64,000 bases of DNA, from the NCBI RefSeq assembly GCF_002994745.2, contig NC_037092.1, forward strand, positions 82,628,824 through 82,692,823, given 5' to 3'. The notes under the pieces were generated by a model. The model did not search any database. It was not told the DNA's origin and saw nothing but the letters and a program-made list of their open reading frames with translations. This DNA is from Rosa chinensis. Lineage: Eukaryota; Streptophyta; Magnoliopsida; Rosales; Rosaceae. Below, one piece after another: positions 1 to 11,698 of this stretch. Numbering within the stretch: the stretch's first letter is position 1; every line of letters starts with the position of its first letter. Both the position numbers and the translations under genes were made by a program.

Positions 1-1008
1 GATCAGATAAAATATGATTTGGCATCCCCGACAAATTAGATTTAAGTAAGGTCAACTTACCTACACGGGATATGATATGAAGCATGTTTCTTTTGTGGTC
101 ATTTTGACCATCCTTTAGGTACCTGCCCCTCTCGTGCTCCTTGAAGGAACTACCTCATGCTACCTAGGCTTCCAAATGAACCCAAGATTATTCCAGATCA
201 GGACTCATATCGTGTCCCCTGTGCTCCCACTAATCTACCTAAGGAAAATCTAGTTATTTTTCCTTGTATCAGTGGTCCTCTGCAGGGGATGCTAGCATCA
301 CCAAATTGAAACTCTCTACCTTCCAGACCTGCCCTAAAATTGAATCGAAATGCCCCAACTCATCCCAACTCCGTGTTTACTCGCTCTGGTTCTCGACCCA
401 ATTTTCAACGTCCTGGAGTAACCTATGTTGATGCAACGCGTACTATCCATGACACTCTGGATTCTGGGTTCGAAGACCACTCTGAAGCAGCTGAGCAACA
501 CCCTCTGCCATCTGTTATTCTTGATGACTCCCATGCACATGCCATTGTGGTAGCTGCTGCGGCTCTAGAACATGAGCCGCTTGTCCATCCTCAAGTGAAT
601 CCCCAGGAGGGGCTGCAAGATGATGGTTTAGCTTCCAATGAAGAATTAGACCCAGAGCTTGATAATGATGAAAACGTGGAGGAAGAGATATAAGTGGTTG
701 AGGTGAGTTCTGATTCTTCAACCTCTACTTTATCTATGGACTCTGCTTGTTAGATAATCACACCAGACACAGTTGAGTCTATTTATAATCCATATGCTGC
801 CTCTTATAATGATTTCTTAATTCCATATCAATCTATGAATCATGCTTCTGTTCGCTCTGTTAAGGATGATGATGAGATCAATAATGGCAATACTGTGGCT
901 CTGATTGCTGACTCTAGTCAAATGCGATCCTCTGCTCTGTCTCGTGACATTAGAAAACGAGGACGAGAATATATTGATAACTTTGGCAGAACAAATGTGT
1001 CTGAATGA
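1..1008 (+). pseudogene. LINE A ORF1 (gag-like, zinc knuckle), 5' partial and broken
   Basis: ORF1 proteins of plant L1 elements bind the element RNA. A CCHC-type knuckle (CFFCGHFDHPLGTCP) is encoded around 90-137. It is followed by a proline/basic stretch (about 320-420) and an acidic tail rich in E and D (about 640-690), then S/T-rich sequence ending in a basic RKRGRE-like patch. In-frame stops occur near 307, 691 and 751, so it is not functional. The last codon overlaps the first codon of ORF2 as ATGA (1005-1008). The matching copy in LINE C (63340-63937) is open for its last 114 residues, which confirms the frame. Confidence 0.75.
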
Positions 1009-1590
1009 GCATCATGTGTTGGAATTGTTGTGGCTATTCACGACAAGGTTTTATGTTTCAAACTACCTTTTTGAGATCTTTGCTGGCTTTTGACATCTTT
1101 TGTCTGTTAGATACTAGGTTAACTAATGAAGTAATGATGCAGCAAAGAGTTTGGCTAATACACTACCATTTTTGTAAATATGTCTCCATCCCTGTTGATG
1201 GGCAATCTGGTAGCTTGCTTTTGTTGTGGAATGCTTCAGTATATAATGTGAATGTGTCGGTTCGATCACTCTCGCTTTATTCATTGTCATATTATGCATA
1301 TCCCATCTAGTACCCAATGTCATATTACGTTTGTTTACATGTATCCCCAGAAGCATAAACAACTAGAATTGTGAAATGAATTGTGTGTGCTGCATACCAA
1401 TGTCAATGATCTGTGGGTCATTCTTTGTGATTTTAATTGTATATTAAACTTGATTGAAAAATCTGGTGGTGTTAGAAGAACTAATAAATATATGATACAA
1501 TTTAGGGAGTTTCTTAATAAAGCTGGGTTGATTTCTCTTCCTTACACGGGTAATGCTTTCACTTGGACCAATAAACAACATGATGAATAT
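1005..1590 (+). pseudogene. LINE A ORF2, N-terminal endonuclease part
   Basis: The start MSIMCWNCCGYSRQG matches the usual opening of the L1 apurinic-like endonuclease (W-N-C/R-G), which nicks the target DNA for target-primed reverse transcription. A later segment (about 1405-1590) encodes a W-x-x-x-C-DFN box and a GNAFTWTN box, both typical of this domain. A stop at 1310 and a frame change separate the two parts. The domain is then cut by the hAT-like element at 1591 and resumes at 2402 with RICERSDRAL. Confidence 0.75.
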
Positions 1591-2401
1591 TAGAGGTGGC
1601 AAACGGGCCGGCCCGACCCATTTTAAGCGAGCCTAGTCGTGCTTCTTGCCGTGCTTGGACCGGCCCATTTATTATCGTGCCGAGCTAGTGCCAGCCCATT
1701 TACTTAAACATTAAGCCCGGTCCGGTCCATGGCCCGAGCCCATATCGTGTCGGGCCGTGCTCGTGTCGGGCTAATAAACGGGCTGTGCTCATGCCTACCC
1801 ATTATAAAACACGATTTTAAAATTTTAATTTGAATAAATAAAAATTAATTTTATTTAACTATTTAGAAAATTAAAATAAATTAAGTTCTACAAGATTTTT
1901 CTTAATCTTAGCTTTTTAAGATTAGTTTTCTAATATTTTTTATATTCCACTACAAGAAAGAAAGAAAGAAAAAAATAAGTCAAAATATATTGCTTGTAGT
2001 ATATTATTGTGAGATTAATCTTTATTAATATAATGAAGATTTAGTATCATATTATTATTTCCTTCATTCTATAGTTGTATTATTATGAGATTAGAAAAAA
2101 TACTTTATGTCAAAACAAGGATATAATGTTTTGTTTCACTATTTTGACAATATAAAGAAATAGCATTGGTGGAATTATCATGAGATTTTAAATAAAGAGG
2201 TTTAATATTCAAATCTCATCATTGTGGTTTTTAAATATTTTTAAAAATAAAATGAAATTTTTTGTTTGTAACGGGCCGGCCCACAATATGTCGTGCTCGG
2301 GCCGTGCCGGGCCCATTACGGGCTTGGGCCGGGCCGAGCCCCTTTTAAGCGTGCCGGGCCCGTGCTCGTGCTCGTGCTTAGTGGCCCGTTTGCCACCTCT
2401 A
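1591..2401. mobile_element. hAT-like non-autonomous element in LINE A endonuclease
   Basis: The ends are inverted: TAGAGGTGGCAAACGGGCC at the left and its complement (GGCCCGTTTGCCACCTCTA) at the right. The flanking 8-mers ATGAATAT (1583-1590) and ATGATGAT (2402-2409) match at 6 of 8 positions, which fits an aged 8-bp hAT target duplication. Both ends are GC-rich with many GGGCC/CGTGC repeats, while the core (about 1800-2260) is strongly AT-rich. No transposase is encoded; the open frame over the right end only reads through the GC-rich repeats. The LINE endonuclease frame resumes directly after it. Confidence 0.75.
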
Positions 2402-3874
2402 ATGATGATGATCGTATTTGTGAAAGGTCAGATCGAGCCTTAACTAATAGTTCAGCATTGTCCTTGTTTCCTCATATGACACTTAATAATTTGCCTATTG
2501 CTAGATCCGATCTTGGTCCTATATTGTTGTCTTTCAACCCCCCAATTACTAAGAAACATCGAGCCTTTAGGTTAGAGGCTATGCAGCTTCACCATCCAGA
2601 CTTTCCAAACATAGTTCAGACTTCAGACTACTTGGAGGTCTCCATCCGTGGGGACTTCACAGAGAACTTTCTGTCAAAAGTCAATGCTTTTCAGGCGCTA
2701 GCTAGAACTTGGAATGCTTCTGCATTTGGTAATCTTTTTCAACGTATGAGACAGTTACATGAGCAGATTCAGCACATTCAAAGCTATCGACCAGGTTCTC
2801 CTCCTCCTAATGGCTCTCTTGAATTTTCCTTAATCTCTCAACTTGAATCGTTGTTTCGGGATGAAGAATTGTTTTGGGCTCAACGTGCTAAAACTAATTG
2901 GTTACAACTAGCTAGGTGACAAAAATACAAGATTTTTTCAAATGAAAGCTATTTTCTATAGGAAAAAGAATAAAATCTTATGCATTAAGGATGATCTCAA
3001 TAACTGGCGATCATATTGCTTCCATCCTTATCAATTATTTTCAAAAACGTTTTACGTCTTCTGCTACTCCTTCTTCTCATGCGTTAGCATCTTTTCTCTC
3101 ATTTATCCAACCTTGCATTTCTGAGCATGATAATGCCTAGTTATTGGCTCCGGTCTCGTTGGATGATGTTTAAGGCGGTTCATAGTATTGGAGCTTTGAA
3201 AGCCCTGGGTCCAGATGATCTGTCTGCTATTTTTTTCCACACTTTTTGGCACCAAGTCAAGGATCATTTATTTCAGTTAGTCTCTGATTTCTTTTCTTTG
3301 AGCATTGATTTGTCTCTCATAAATCATACTAACCTTGTTCTTATCCCAAAGACTGAGCACCTAGAAACTGTGAACCCCTATCGACCAATAAGTTTTTGTA
3401 ATGTTGCGTATAAAGTCATTTCGAAGATCATGATAACTAGTCTTCATCCTTTACTAGTTATGTGTATCTCTCCGAACCAAGGTGCCTTTGCCCCCGGTAA
3501 GTCTATTCATGATAACATTCTTATTGCGCATGAATTATTTTCGTCTTTTAATAAGAAACGTGGTAGGATGGGGTCTATGGCAATTAAAATTGACTTGTAG
3601 AAAGCTTTTGATTTTCTCAATTGGGATTATTTGTTTGCTTGTCTACATGCCTTTGGTTTTTCTGATCAATGGATAGGTCTAATAAAAAATTGTCTCACTA
3701 TTGTCTCTGTTTCAATCCTCCTTAATGGTTGCCCTTAGGTTCATTTAAGGCTAAAAGAGGGATTCGTCAGAGCGACCCTCTTTCACCCTACTTATTTATT
3801 CTTGCTATGGAGCCTTTTATTCAGAGTCTAAATGCCCTTGCTACTAAATCTAAATCACATGTTGGTCTTTTGAC
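2402..3874 (+). pseudogene. LINE A ORF2, endonuclease end and reverse transcriptase
   Basis: After the hAT-like element the endonuclease ends (RICERSDRALTN, then a long linker to 2919). The RT fingers and palm follow from about 3127: KALGPDDLSAIFF, then NLVLIPK, YRPISFCNVAYK and QGAFAPGKSIHDN, all in the expected order for L1 RT. A TAG at 3598-3600 follows KIDL, and another stop follows NGCP near 3737. RQSDPLSPYLFILAMEPF is encoded at about 3770-3830. The Copia element then interrupts at 3875 with TSD TTGAC (3870-3874 and 32875-32879). The RT catalytic FADD box is found 30 kb away, at about 34060. Confidence 0.8.
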
Positions 3875-4094
3875 TATTGAAATTCATGGTGAAACATAAA
3901 AAAAAAATAGAAGAAAGCATAAATTCTAAGAAAACCAAAAAACCAAGGAAGAAGATGATGTACTGTTACTGATATTTCTTTAGGTAGTTTCACAATCGGT
4001 AAACAACTAATAGTAAAGGACAAATCTCCCTATTTATACTGACTTGATTACTTATATTGACCAACTATATTGACTTTGACCTATACTCTTAACA
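3875..4094 (-). repeat. 3' LTR of gag-only Copia (left copy)
   Basis: It begins TATTGAAATTC and ends CTCTTAACA on the plus strand (TG...TA when read on the element strand). Abutting it at 4095-4103 is TCCCCCCTC, the complement of a purine tract (GAGGGGGGA), as expected for second-strand priming. A TATA-like box (TATAAATA on the minus strand) lies near 4031-4038. The partner is 32210-32874. Confidence 0.85.
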
Positions 4095-4205
4095 TCCCCC
4101 CTCAAACTAGTACTTGGGGACCAACGACTAGGTTGCACCAAAGATATAAACTGGGTAGTGTGAAATCCTTCGGCAAAAATGCAGCAAATTGATCAAGGAC
4201 TTGGC

Positions 4206-6115
4206 TCAACCAGGAGGAATGAGTGGAAGTGATTGCCATAAATTCGTAGACTCACAAGCTTGCTTACAAGTTCCTGGTGACCGCAAAACTTCAATTTTCT
4301 TGAGGAGAGCTTGCTGTAAATGAAGGTGAATAGGAACTGATGATGGGTATGCAGGTGTAAGTGTTAGAGGCTTGACAACTTGTGATTCAGCAGAATTATT
4401 ATTTGGCTGAGTAGCAAAGGAGGGTGCACTTCGGTTGAGTGCAGATGGAAGCAGACAAAGCTTGAGGTGCTGCAGAAGATGGTGGTTGAAAAGCATACTG
4501 GTGCCTTGTAGCAAATTTCTAACGACTTGTTGGAGAGGAAATAGAGCAATTAATGGAAGAACTTGAGGTTGTGTTCTGAGGTTGAGGATTTCTAAGGTGA
4601 CATATGTAGGCAGAGTGACCAAGTTTGTCACAAATTTGGCATACTACTAAAGAACTTGATGCACCATGTTGTTGATGAGAATTCCTATAATAGCACTTGT
4701 ATGCCCCATGACCTTATTTCTCACAAATCCGACAAACAATGCTGCTGTAGTTTTGATAACCAGTTTCGAAAATTCTTGGGCGAGGTTTACCTCTGTGTCC
4801 ATCGAAGTTGTTATTAGGAGAGTTGGGATAAACATCACCTTGCTATAAATATCCATCATTGCTAGCACTAAAATGACATCACAATTGTTGTTGGTATGGT
4901 GTGGTGAGAAAACTCCGTTTGGATTGCCATTCTGCATTGAAGAGAAGCCTCTATTTGAATTTCCATTGTGCATTGTGTATCCATTTTGTTGCTGACTGAA
5001 TCCTGTATTGAGTTGTATGTAGAATCCACTGCTAGAATTCCTATTGTCATGGTGTTGTAAGCATTGTGATTGCAGGACACCATTAGGGTGTGGATAACTT
5101 GAAAAAGATGAAATACCAGGGTAGCTTCCATTTACCATACGGTTAGGAGTAGGTATAGTATTCATCACAATACTAGAAGCAGTAGCACCAGTAGACAAAT
5201 ATGGTGTAGCATGAGCAAAAATTGCACCAGGAGGATTAATAAGACCAGTAGAGATATTGGGAGAAGAAGCAGACATCATGTAGCCATTAATTGCTAAAGA
5301 AGCAACCTAAAATTTTCAATATACATCATGGTGTTAGCAGAAAATGAAGTATTCACAATAGGAGCAGAGCTGGTTTTAGTATATATAACAGGAGAATATG
5401 GTGCACAAGCATGCTGAGTAACTGTGCCAGGAACAGGACAAGTAGCAAAGCCAATAGGACTGTATGCACCATGCGGTAAAGAAGATAAAGTCCATTCCTT
5501 GTGCTTTAATTCAATCTCATACTTAGCAGATAATAACAAAGACCTAACTTCCTCCATTCCAATATCATTTTTCACTTTGAGGATCTAACTAGTATGACTA
5601 TACTCGTTAGGGAGTCCAGCAAGAATCATAAATTTAACATCTTGATCATTCATTGTAACTCCTGCTGCAGCCAATTTGTCTCGAATAAATTTGAAGTGCA
5701 ACAACTATTTATCTATCGAATCTGAGCCCTTGCTAATGTTTTGCATAATAGACTTCAATTGCATAACATGAAATTTTGAGATTGTACCATACCTTTGCTT
5801 AAGAGTAGCCTAGACCTTCATTGAAGTTTGACATCCAATTTCTAGAGTGAGTGCATCAGCAGAAAGTGAAGATGTAATCAAAGAAATCACACAACTATCT
5901 TGTTGCATCCACTTTTCAAAAGCTCCAGTGTTATCAATAGAGAGAGAATCATAATCGGCCCTCTAAAAATGTGGGGGGTAAGGATAAGAACCATCTATAA
6001 ACTTGAGCAATCCATGACCACGAAGGTAGTGCTGCATCAGAAAATGCCAAGTGGGGTAATTTGTATCATCAAGACGAACAAAGATAGCATTACCAAATTG
6101 ATTTGAGGTCACCAT
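4206..6115 (-). pseudogene. Copia gag (UBN2-type) with two zinc knuckles, broken
   Basis: Gag forms the virus-like particle and packages element RNA. The minus-strand start at 6115 gives MVTSNQFGNAIFVRLDDTNY, then TWHFLMQHYL, both typical of the Copia UBN2 gag domain. SKFHVMQLKSIMQNISKG and ILAGLPNEY follow. A long Q/N/G-rich region (about 5250-4860) leads to two CCHC knuckles: CRICEK(stop)GHGAYKC near 4735 and CQICDKLGHSAYIC near 4630. Stops occur within the first knuckle, near 5968 and 5586, and there are frame changes, so it is inactive. A 3' tail without known domains ends near 4206. Confidence 0.8.
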
Positions 6116-6147
6116 ATAAGATCTTGATGAAAACAGCTACAAGATTG

Positions 6148-6661
6148 TGTTAATGTCTAAGATTCAACGGTAGCCAAATCCTAATCAACGCGGGTTCAAG
6201 AGACGAACCGCTACTTGTGATTTTCTTGTTGCTTTCGCTATCTGTCAAATAAAATACAAAGGGTGTCAGAGGGAGACCGCGGTGGGCGGTCTTCTCTTCT
6301 TCGATGCCTAAGTCAGTCAATATATTTGTGTTGACAGAATAACGTTAGGTAAGTAGTAAATGCGTAATTAATGAGGAGAGAGAAGTGGACCTTTTATAGG
6401 TGGGGAAGAGACTGATCGCTTCCTTGTTTTCAATATGGGACTGATATGTTTCAGTCCCCAGCCTTTGATGCTTCAGCGAGGTGATCTTAGCGCGGCACGT
6501 GTCGACGCGTCAGCGGTGATCTCGGGATGAGCCGGAGCTCAGGTGATAGCTTGTTTGGTTATGTTTCCGTAGGTCACACCCTCGATAGTTGTTGGTGCCG
6601 CTAGTGGCAGTATGAGTGTGGCTCATTATAGCTAATTATGCTTAGGCAAATGCTCCTGTAA
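6148..6661 (-). repeat. 3' LTR of Gypsy A (left copy)
   Basis: Starts TGTTAATGTCTAAG and ends near AAATGCTCCTGTA; it aligns along its length with 31405-31907. A TATA box on the element strand (complement of CCTTTTATAGG near 6392-6402) marks the likely promoter. Relative to the right copy it has an extra segment near 6495-6512 and many transitions. Confidence 0.85.
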
Positions 6662-8509
6662 GCACAAGTCCCCCAAGTCCCTAGTCAAGGAGGGCAATCT
6701 TGGTTGGGGAGTTGCCTATTGGTTTGAATCGTTACCTCTGCTAGTCTTGCAAAAGCATAATTAGCATCAGTGCGTTGTCAACCATGAATTTTTTCTGATC
6801 AAACGCTTTATACCCTTTCGGGTGGGCCCGTTCTAGGCCCCCCAGGGAGTCTCCCACTCCCCAGCTAAGATAGACCTCCGTTTGGCCAGTATATTGTTTG
6901 TTGAGGGGAGCTACTTTGAGCAGCGGTTGCTGGGTAGCTAGCCCAATCTTTGATACCTGAGTGACAGGGGTCAACGTTCCTGATCAAAGTCGTCGAAGAC
7001 TGTGTTGACATGTCCCCTTACTTTCCCTGGAGGAATAGAGCTTGACTGCAACGCTGTGTGACGGTTGTTGTCGCTATGAGGCTTTGCCTCTAGAGCCGCC
7101 GCTGTCGGAAGTCCCTTCACTAAGAGGTAACGGTAAGAAGCACCGCAAGAGCAGTGTGGTATTGCGGGGACCTTCTCGCTTGAATGGTGAGACGTGAGAA
7201 GTTCCGCTTAGCAAAAATTTTCTCGCTTGCAAGATGAATGTGAGAAATTCTGCTAGCGGTGTTGCGCTTAAAGGAGACTTTCTTGCTTGCATGGTGAGAA
7301 GGGAGAAAATCCGCTAGCGGTGTTATGCTTAGCGGAGATTTTCTCACTTGCAAGATGAAGGTGAGAAATTCTGCTAACGATGTTGCACTTAGCGGAGATT
7401 TTCTCTCTTGAGTGGTGTGAAGGGTGAAATTCCGCTAGCGGTGTTGCGCTTAGCGGAGATTTTCTTGCCTGAGTGGTGTGAAGGGAGAAATTCTGCTAGT
7501 GGTGTTGCGCTTAGCGGTGATTTTCTCGCCTGAGTGGTGTGAAGGGTGAAATTCCGCTAGCGGTGTTGCGCTTAGCAGAGATTTTCTTGCCTGAGTGGTG
7601 TGAAGGGAGAAATTCTGCTAACGGTGTTGCGCTTAGGGGAGATTTTCTCGCTTGCAAGATGAAGGTGAGAAATTCCTCTAGCGATGTTGCGCTTAGCAGA
7701 GATTTTCTCGTTTGTCGATTGATATGCCTACTTTTGGTGGTTGAATTGGATAAACGTTTAGTCTGACAGCGCCCGATGCCTGTAGGCTGCTCATTAGGTT
7801 GGTGTGTGGGTGTACGTCTTCTCAGCACGCCCGTCACTTCACCATAAATGCGAGTAAATATCTTTTTAGTAACCGAGGCGGCGCCTCAATTATTCTGAAT
7901 AGTGGGTGCAATCGTGGGGCACGTGTACTGTTCCTGTGCGATGTCGTTTTTCAGTGGAAGGCCCGGATTTGTCTGATGTTGACATAAAAGAAGGGGAACT
8001 TAGAGAGTTTTGACGCTTTGTGCAAACTTCAAACTTGAGTCGTCGTCTTCAAGCTTTGCTCTATGAGTGTTGTAAGTGAGAAGTAAGGGCGTCGATCTTT
8101 CGAGAGAAAAAGCTATCCCATTGGCAGAAGCAGGCATCTGCAAGCGCATACGCTTCACATATTTCAGGTTGGTGATCTGGCCTTCGTGTTTTAGTGTTTG
8201 TTTGTTGTTTGGACTTCTGGATACTTTTGCCTCTGAATGCATTCTTGCTTTTTTTTTTGTTTTTTTTTTTTTTGTTTTTTTTTTTGTGATAACGTGTTTG
8301 AGGGTCTAGAAAGGCTTATAGGTTGGTTTTGGCGTTTTTGGCAGAGGATTGATGGTTGGCGTTTGCTAGATGGTCAAATCTAGGTTTGGAGGGGGATATG
8401 CTGTTTTTATTTTGGTGTTTTCTAGGTTTTCTTTGAACTTTTGTTCGTGGTGTTCTTGGATAGAATATGACATAGGGGTAGTTTAGATCCTCATTTTAGG
8501 GTGTTTGTG
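6662..8509. other. Gypsy A 3' spacer between LTR and antisense gene
   Basis: No open gene is supported here. The stretch holds a purine tract next to the LTR (complement of CCCCCAAGTCCC near 6670), a 60-61-bp minisatellite (7160-7715), several T-runs (8249-8285), and the likely 5' flank of the plus-strand gene starting at 8510. It is part of the long 3' region typical of Tat elements. Confidence 0.6.
7160..7715. repeat. 60-61-bp minisatellite, about nine units
   Basis: Head-to-tail units carry the core GCGCTTAGCGGAGATTTTCT followed by a variable middle and ATTCTGCTAGCGGTGTT. The core recurs at about 7204, 7265, 7325, 7385, 7446, 7507, 7568, 7629 and 7689. Two versions of the middle alternate: CTTGCAAGATGAAGGTGAG and CTGAGTGGTGTGAAGGG. 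Units are 60 or 61 bp and diverge by several bases. The array lies upstream of the antisense gene and may be part of its control region (inference). Confidence 0.85.
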
Positions 8510-11298
8510 ATGGATAATGTCATAGAGATCTCGAGTAGTGAGGATTCCGGGTCTAACGTGTCGCTTAGCAGTTTAGATAGGTTTTTATTGATTCGTTGCG
8601 TCTGTTTGCCCCTGCAGGAACCTCACTGTCCGATCCGCTAGATATCGAACCGCTGTGTACAATATACCTGACAATGGCTGGAGATACACAAAGCGGTGGG
8701 GGATGAACGGAAACCGCTGTGTCCACCGGGGAAGATATAGCCGCCAACCAATGGCAAGAGGAGCGGTTGGCCAGTCATGGTACAGCCAACGATTCCCATG
8801 AGGAGGGTGGTAACCCCACTAATGAAGCTTCATTGTGTCGACATGGAAGTTGTCAGATAGGATGCCGGTAGATAAAGCAGTCGGCCCGATGTCACAGGCG
8901 ACGATTAATAGGATAAAGCGAGTGTTTAAGCTTCCCGGGGTGGCGAAGCTAAGGGCACTGCTGAGGAATGAGCCAGCATAGTCTCTGCCTGTGGGTTATG
9001 CAGTACACGAGGTGGTGTTTCACCAGGGGGTTCGGTTCCCTCTGTTGCCGAACCTCCAAATATTGTTGTGGAATTCGACCTCACCTTTGGACAAATCTGT
9101 CTAAATATGTGAAAGCTTCTGATGGGGTTGAATGCGCTGTGGAGGATGTCCGAATATGGCTGAGGTTCTGCACTTCTACGAGTTAGTGTACGTGAGGAGG
9201 AAAGGGTGTAGCGACCAAGTGAACCTGAGTCGGCGTAGCGGGACGCCTTAGCTAGTCCAGAATCCTCCAGACTCCATGTCCTTCTGGCGGGCAACCTACT
9301 GTGTTGCGACCGAGGGTTAGGAGTTTGACGCAACCCTGAATAAAGAGGGGCCAACGCATAGGATTAAGTCAAAGTTTCAACCTATCTGAGGTTGCTGCTG
9401 TTTGATTTTTTTTATTTTTTTTTTGGTGTTTGCATTGCTTTAATTCCGCTATACCCAAAACTAACACTTCCCCCTTTTCTTGGTATGTGTAGCGGGGTTG
9501 CGTTTTGTGCTAAAGCTGGAGGAAGAGTGCCGCGTGGCTAGAATCAAGGGCTGCTGGGATAATCGCAACCTTCTCAATCTGTGGCTACTGACTGGGTGGG
9601 AGTTGCTAGCATCGCTGAACCTAACTCGGGTTCCAGGTAGTTACCGCTGAGCATACTTTGTTGTTTTTGCACTTTACTTATTTTTCTGCGTGTCGCCATG
9701 GCGTTGTTGGTTTAACATTTTAATGTGATGCTAGCCCGTTCCTGGCAATATATTGAGTCGAGTGGCCTTCAGCAAAGCGATGGACAGCGCCGGTTTTGAC
9801 AACTACTTAGAGGGCACGTTTGCGACGGCCCTGAAAGCGAAGAAGACCACTGTCGACCCCAAGAGTCCAAGACGAAGGAGGTCCGCCCTTCCCAGCAAGA
9901 GGTTGTGTTGGAGATGCCTCACCATTCTCATCTCCTTGTTGAGGGGGAAACAACTATTCGTCCAACCGTCGCCCTAGCGGAGAGCCCCGTGGCTGAGGTT
10001 CGGCAACAAGAAAATGCCGGGGAGAGACCTGCAGAAGCGTTCCGCGTGGTGCAGAAGGAAAAGGCTGCGTTGCGGAAAGATCTTGGCGGTGGTGAGGCCA
10101 TTACCATAGCGGATCTGGAGCTGGAAGGCTCGGCGAGGGTAGTTGCCACATTTGCTACCCCGGGTGCCGCCCTTCAGAGGAAAAGGCTGCAAAATGATGG
10201 CAAGGAAGGTGACGACGCGGTGGAGAAGATGCCGCTCTCCATGTGCGAGCAGCAAAAGAAGGCGCGGAAGGATGGCAAAGTGGTCATTGCCGATGCCGGT
10301 GAGGAGGTACCATCTGGCGATCTGGACTCATTCACCTCCTATGCCGAATTCCTCACCAATAGCGAGTGTGAGCTACTCTTCAGCATCTGCAAGTGGTTGG
10401 GGTTTGGGGGATGGATGGCACCTTGCGGGACACCCCTATGCAACAATCGCCCTTCAGCTCGACCTTCGACCATCTGGCCATTGGCCTTAATGAATTGTTC
10501 ATGGCGATCTCCAAGCCGTCCACTGCGGAGGCTTAGCTGTGCGTCGAGAGCCTGCGCGAGGAGTTGGCAGATGTGAAGAAGCGGCTCTGGAAGTGTGAGC
10601 AGCAATACTTGAAGGCAGAAGTTGATTTGGTGGATGCGCGGGGTAAGCTCGAGGTTGCCGTCGATCGGGATGTGTAGCATAACGCCGAGGTAGAGAAGCT
10701 GCAAGAAGAGGTTGCCCGAGTAAGTGAACAGTTGGCAGGCAATGCGAAGAGGCTGGATATTGTACAGCGGGAGGCCGCCGCTCAATCGGAAGAGGTCAAG
10801 CGCCTTCAACGGCAGGTCGAGGGCTGGGAGGCGAAGAAGGAAAAGTTGGCCACTGCGGCTGTTGAGGCTTTCAAGCAGTCCAGGGAGTATTAGGAGGAGC
10901 TGAAGAAGGCTAGCATAACTGGTACTACCACCAACTTCAATAAGCTAAACGCCAAAGGTGTGATTGATTAGGATAAGGTGGCCAAAATGAAAGAGGAGCA
11001 GCAGCAGAAGCAGACCGAAGAAGGTGGTCCCGACTCCTCTCAGCCCGAAGGCGTGCAATCCTGTAGCGGTGAGTCCATCCAGCGAACTGGCGAAGGATCC
11101 CAACAGTCGCCGGTGCCTACGGTCTTCGATGCCTCCCACACTTGTTTCATGGAAGCCAACACCCGTGGCGACGGGATTATGATCACTTCGAGCCCTACCA
11201 CCCCCCGTTTCGATCAGATGAGTCGCTCGGTGGTACAATCGACGCAGGTGGATGGTGACCGCATCGCAGCCCCACAAGAAGAGTCGCAGGATACCTAG
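8510..11298 (+). pseudogene. Gypsy A antisense gene with coiled coil, broken
   Basis: It lies on the strand opposite gag-pol, between integrase and the 3' LTR. The first exon gives MDNVIEISSSEDSGS, followed by a plausible intron (donor near 8581, acceptor TTTGCCCCTGCAG near 8607-8619). The region 8980-9360 encodes GVRFPLLPN, then an HFYELVYVRRKG and a W-containing segment. This resembles the Pfam family once named putative gypsy-type transposon (PF04195), though the match is from memory. A K/E/Q-rich coiled coil runs about 10580-10910, and a S/P/Q-rich end reaches the stop at 11298. Stops occur at several places. Antisense genes are known in Tat elements; their role is unknown. Confidence 0.6.
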
Positions 11299-11698
11299 GT
11301 TTTTTTATTTTGTATCGCTGCTGAGGCATTTTATGCTTTGTAATAGAACAATATTTTGGTTGGGGAGTCCTAACCTAAGCTTTCAATGAAGTAACGTTAG
11401 TTCTTTCTTTGAATTTTTCTAAGTGTGGGATTGCCGCTGACAAAATACTTGTGTTGTTTGAGTGTGTTAGTAAACCGCTTAGAGCTTGACTTATGCTTTT
11501 GTTTATCAATGAAACATTATGGGAATTAAAATTGTTCTGAGTGCATGATGCAGCCGACGTGGTCCGCTAAACGTTGTTGGCGTTGCCAGTTAACTGTTTG
11601 TGCTATGGAGAACAATGGTTTGAATAATTCCTCATTTCATTGATAGCTAAGAAGTCAGCGTTTACAAAGATGGAAAGTACCTGCTGGGTAGCTTCCCT
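11299..11698. other. Gypsy A sequence between antisense gene and CACTA-1
   Basis: No gene is seen. The stretch resembles the 3' untranslated part of the antisense gene (T-rich, with AATAGAACAATA near 11341) and ends at the CACTA-1 target site CCT (11696-11698). The element resumes at 26282. Confidence 0.5.

Noticed and set aside
1..16. The first 16 bases match the complement of LINE B (near 48856-48871), hinting at a second LINE head-to-head joint.
   Set aside because: The match is AT-rich, stops after 16 bases, and the plus strand here reads as plausible ORF1 (IKYDLASPT). A match of this size is expected by chance in 64 kb.
2222..2443. Open frame rich in Gly/Arg/Ala across the hAT-like element end.
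   Set aside because: It only translates the GC-rich terminal repeats and runs across the element border; no domain is seen.
7160..7715. Regular ~61-bp periodicity resembling a repeat-spacer array.
   Set aside because: Whole units are repeated with shared middles, not unique spacers, and the array lies inside a plant retrotransposon.
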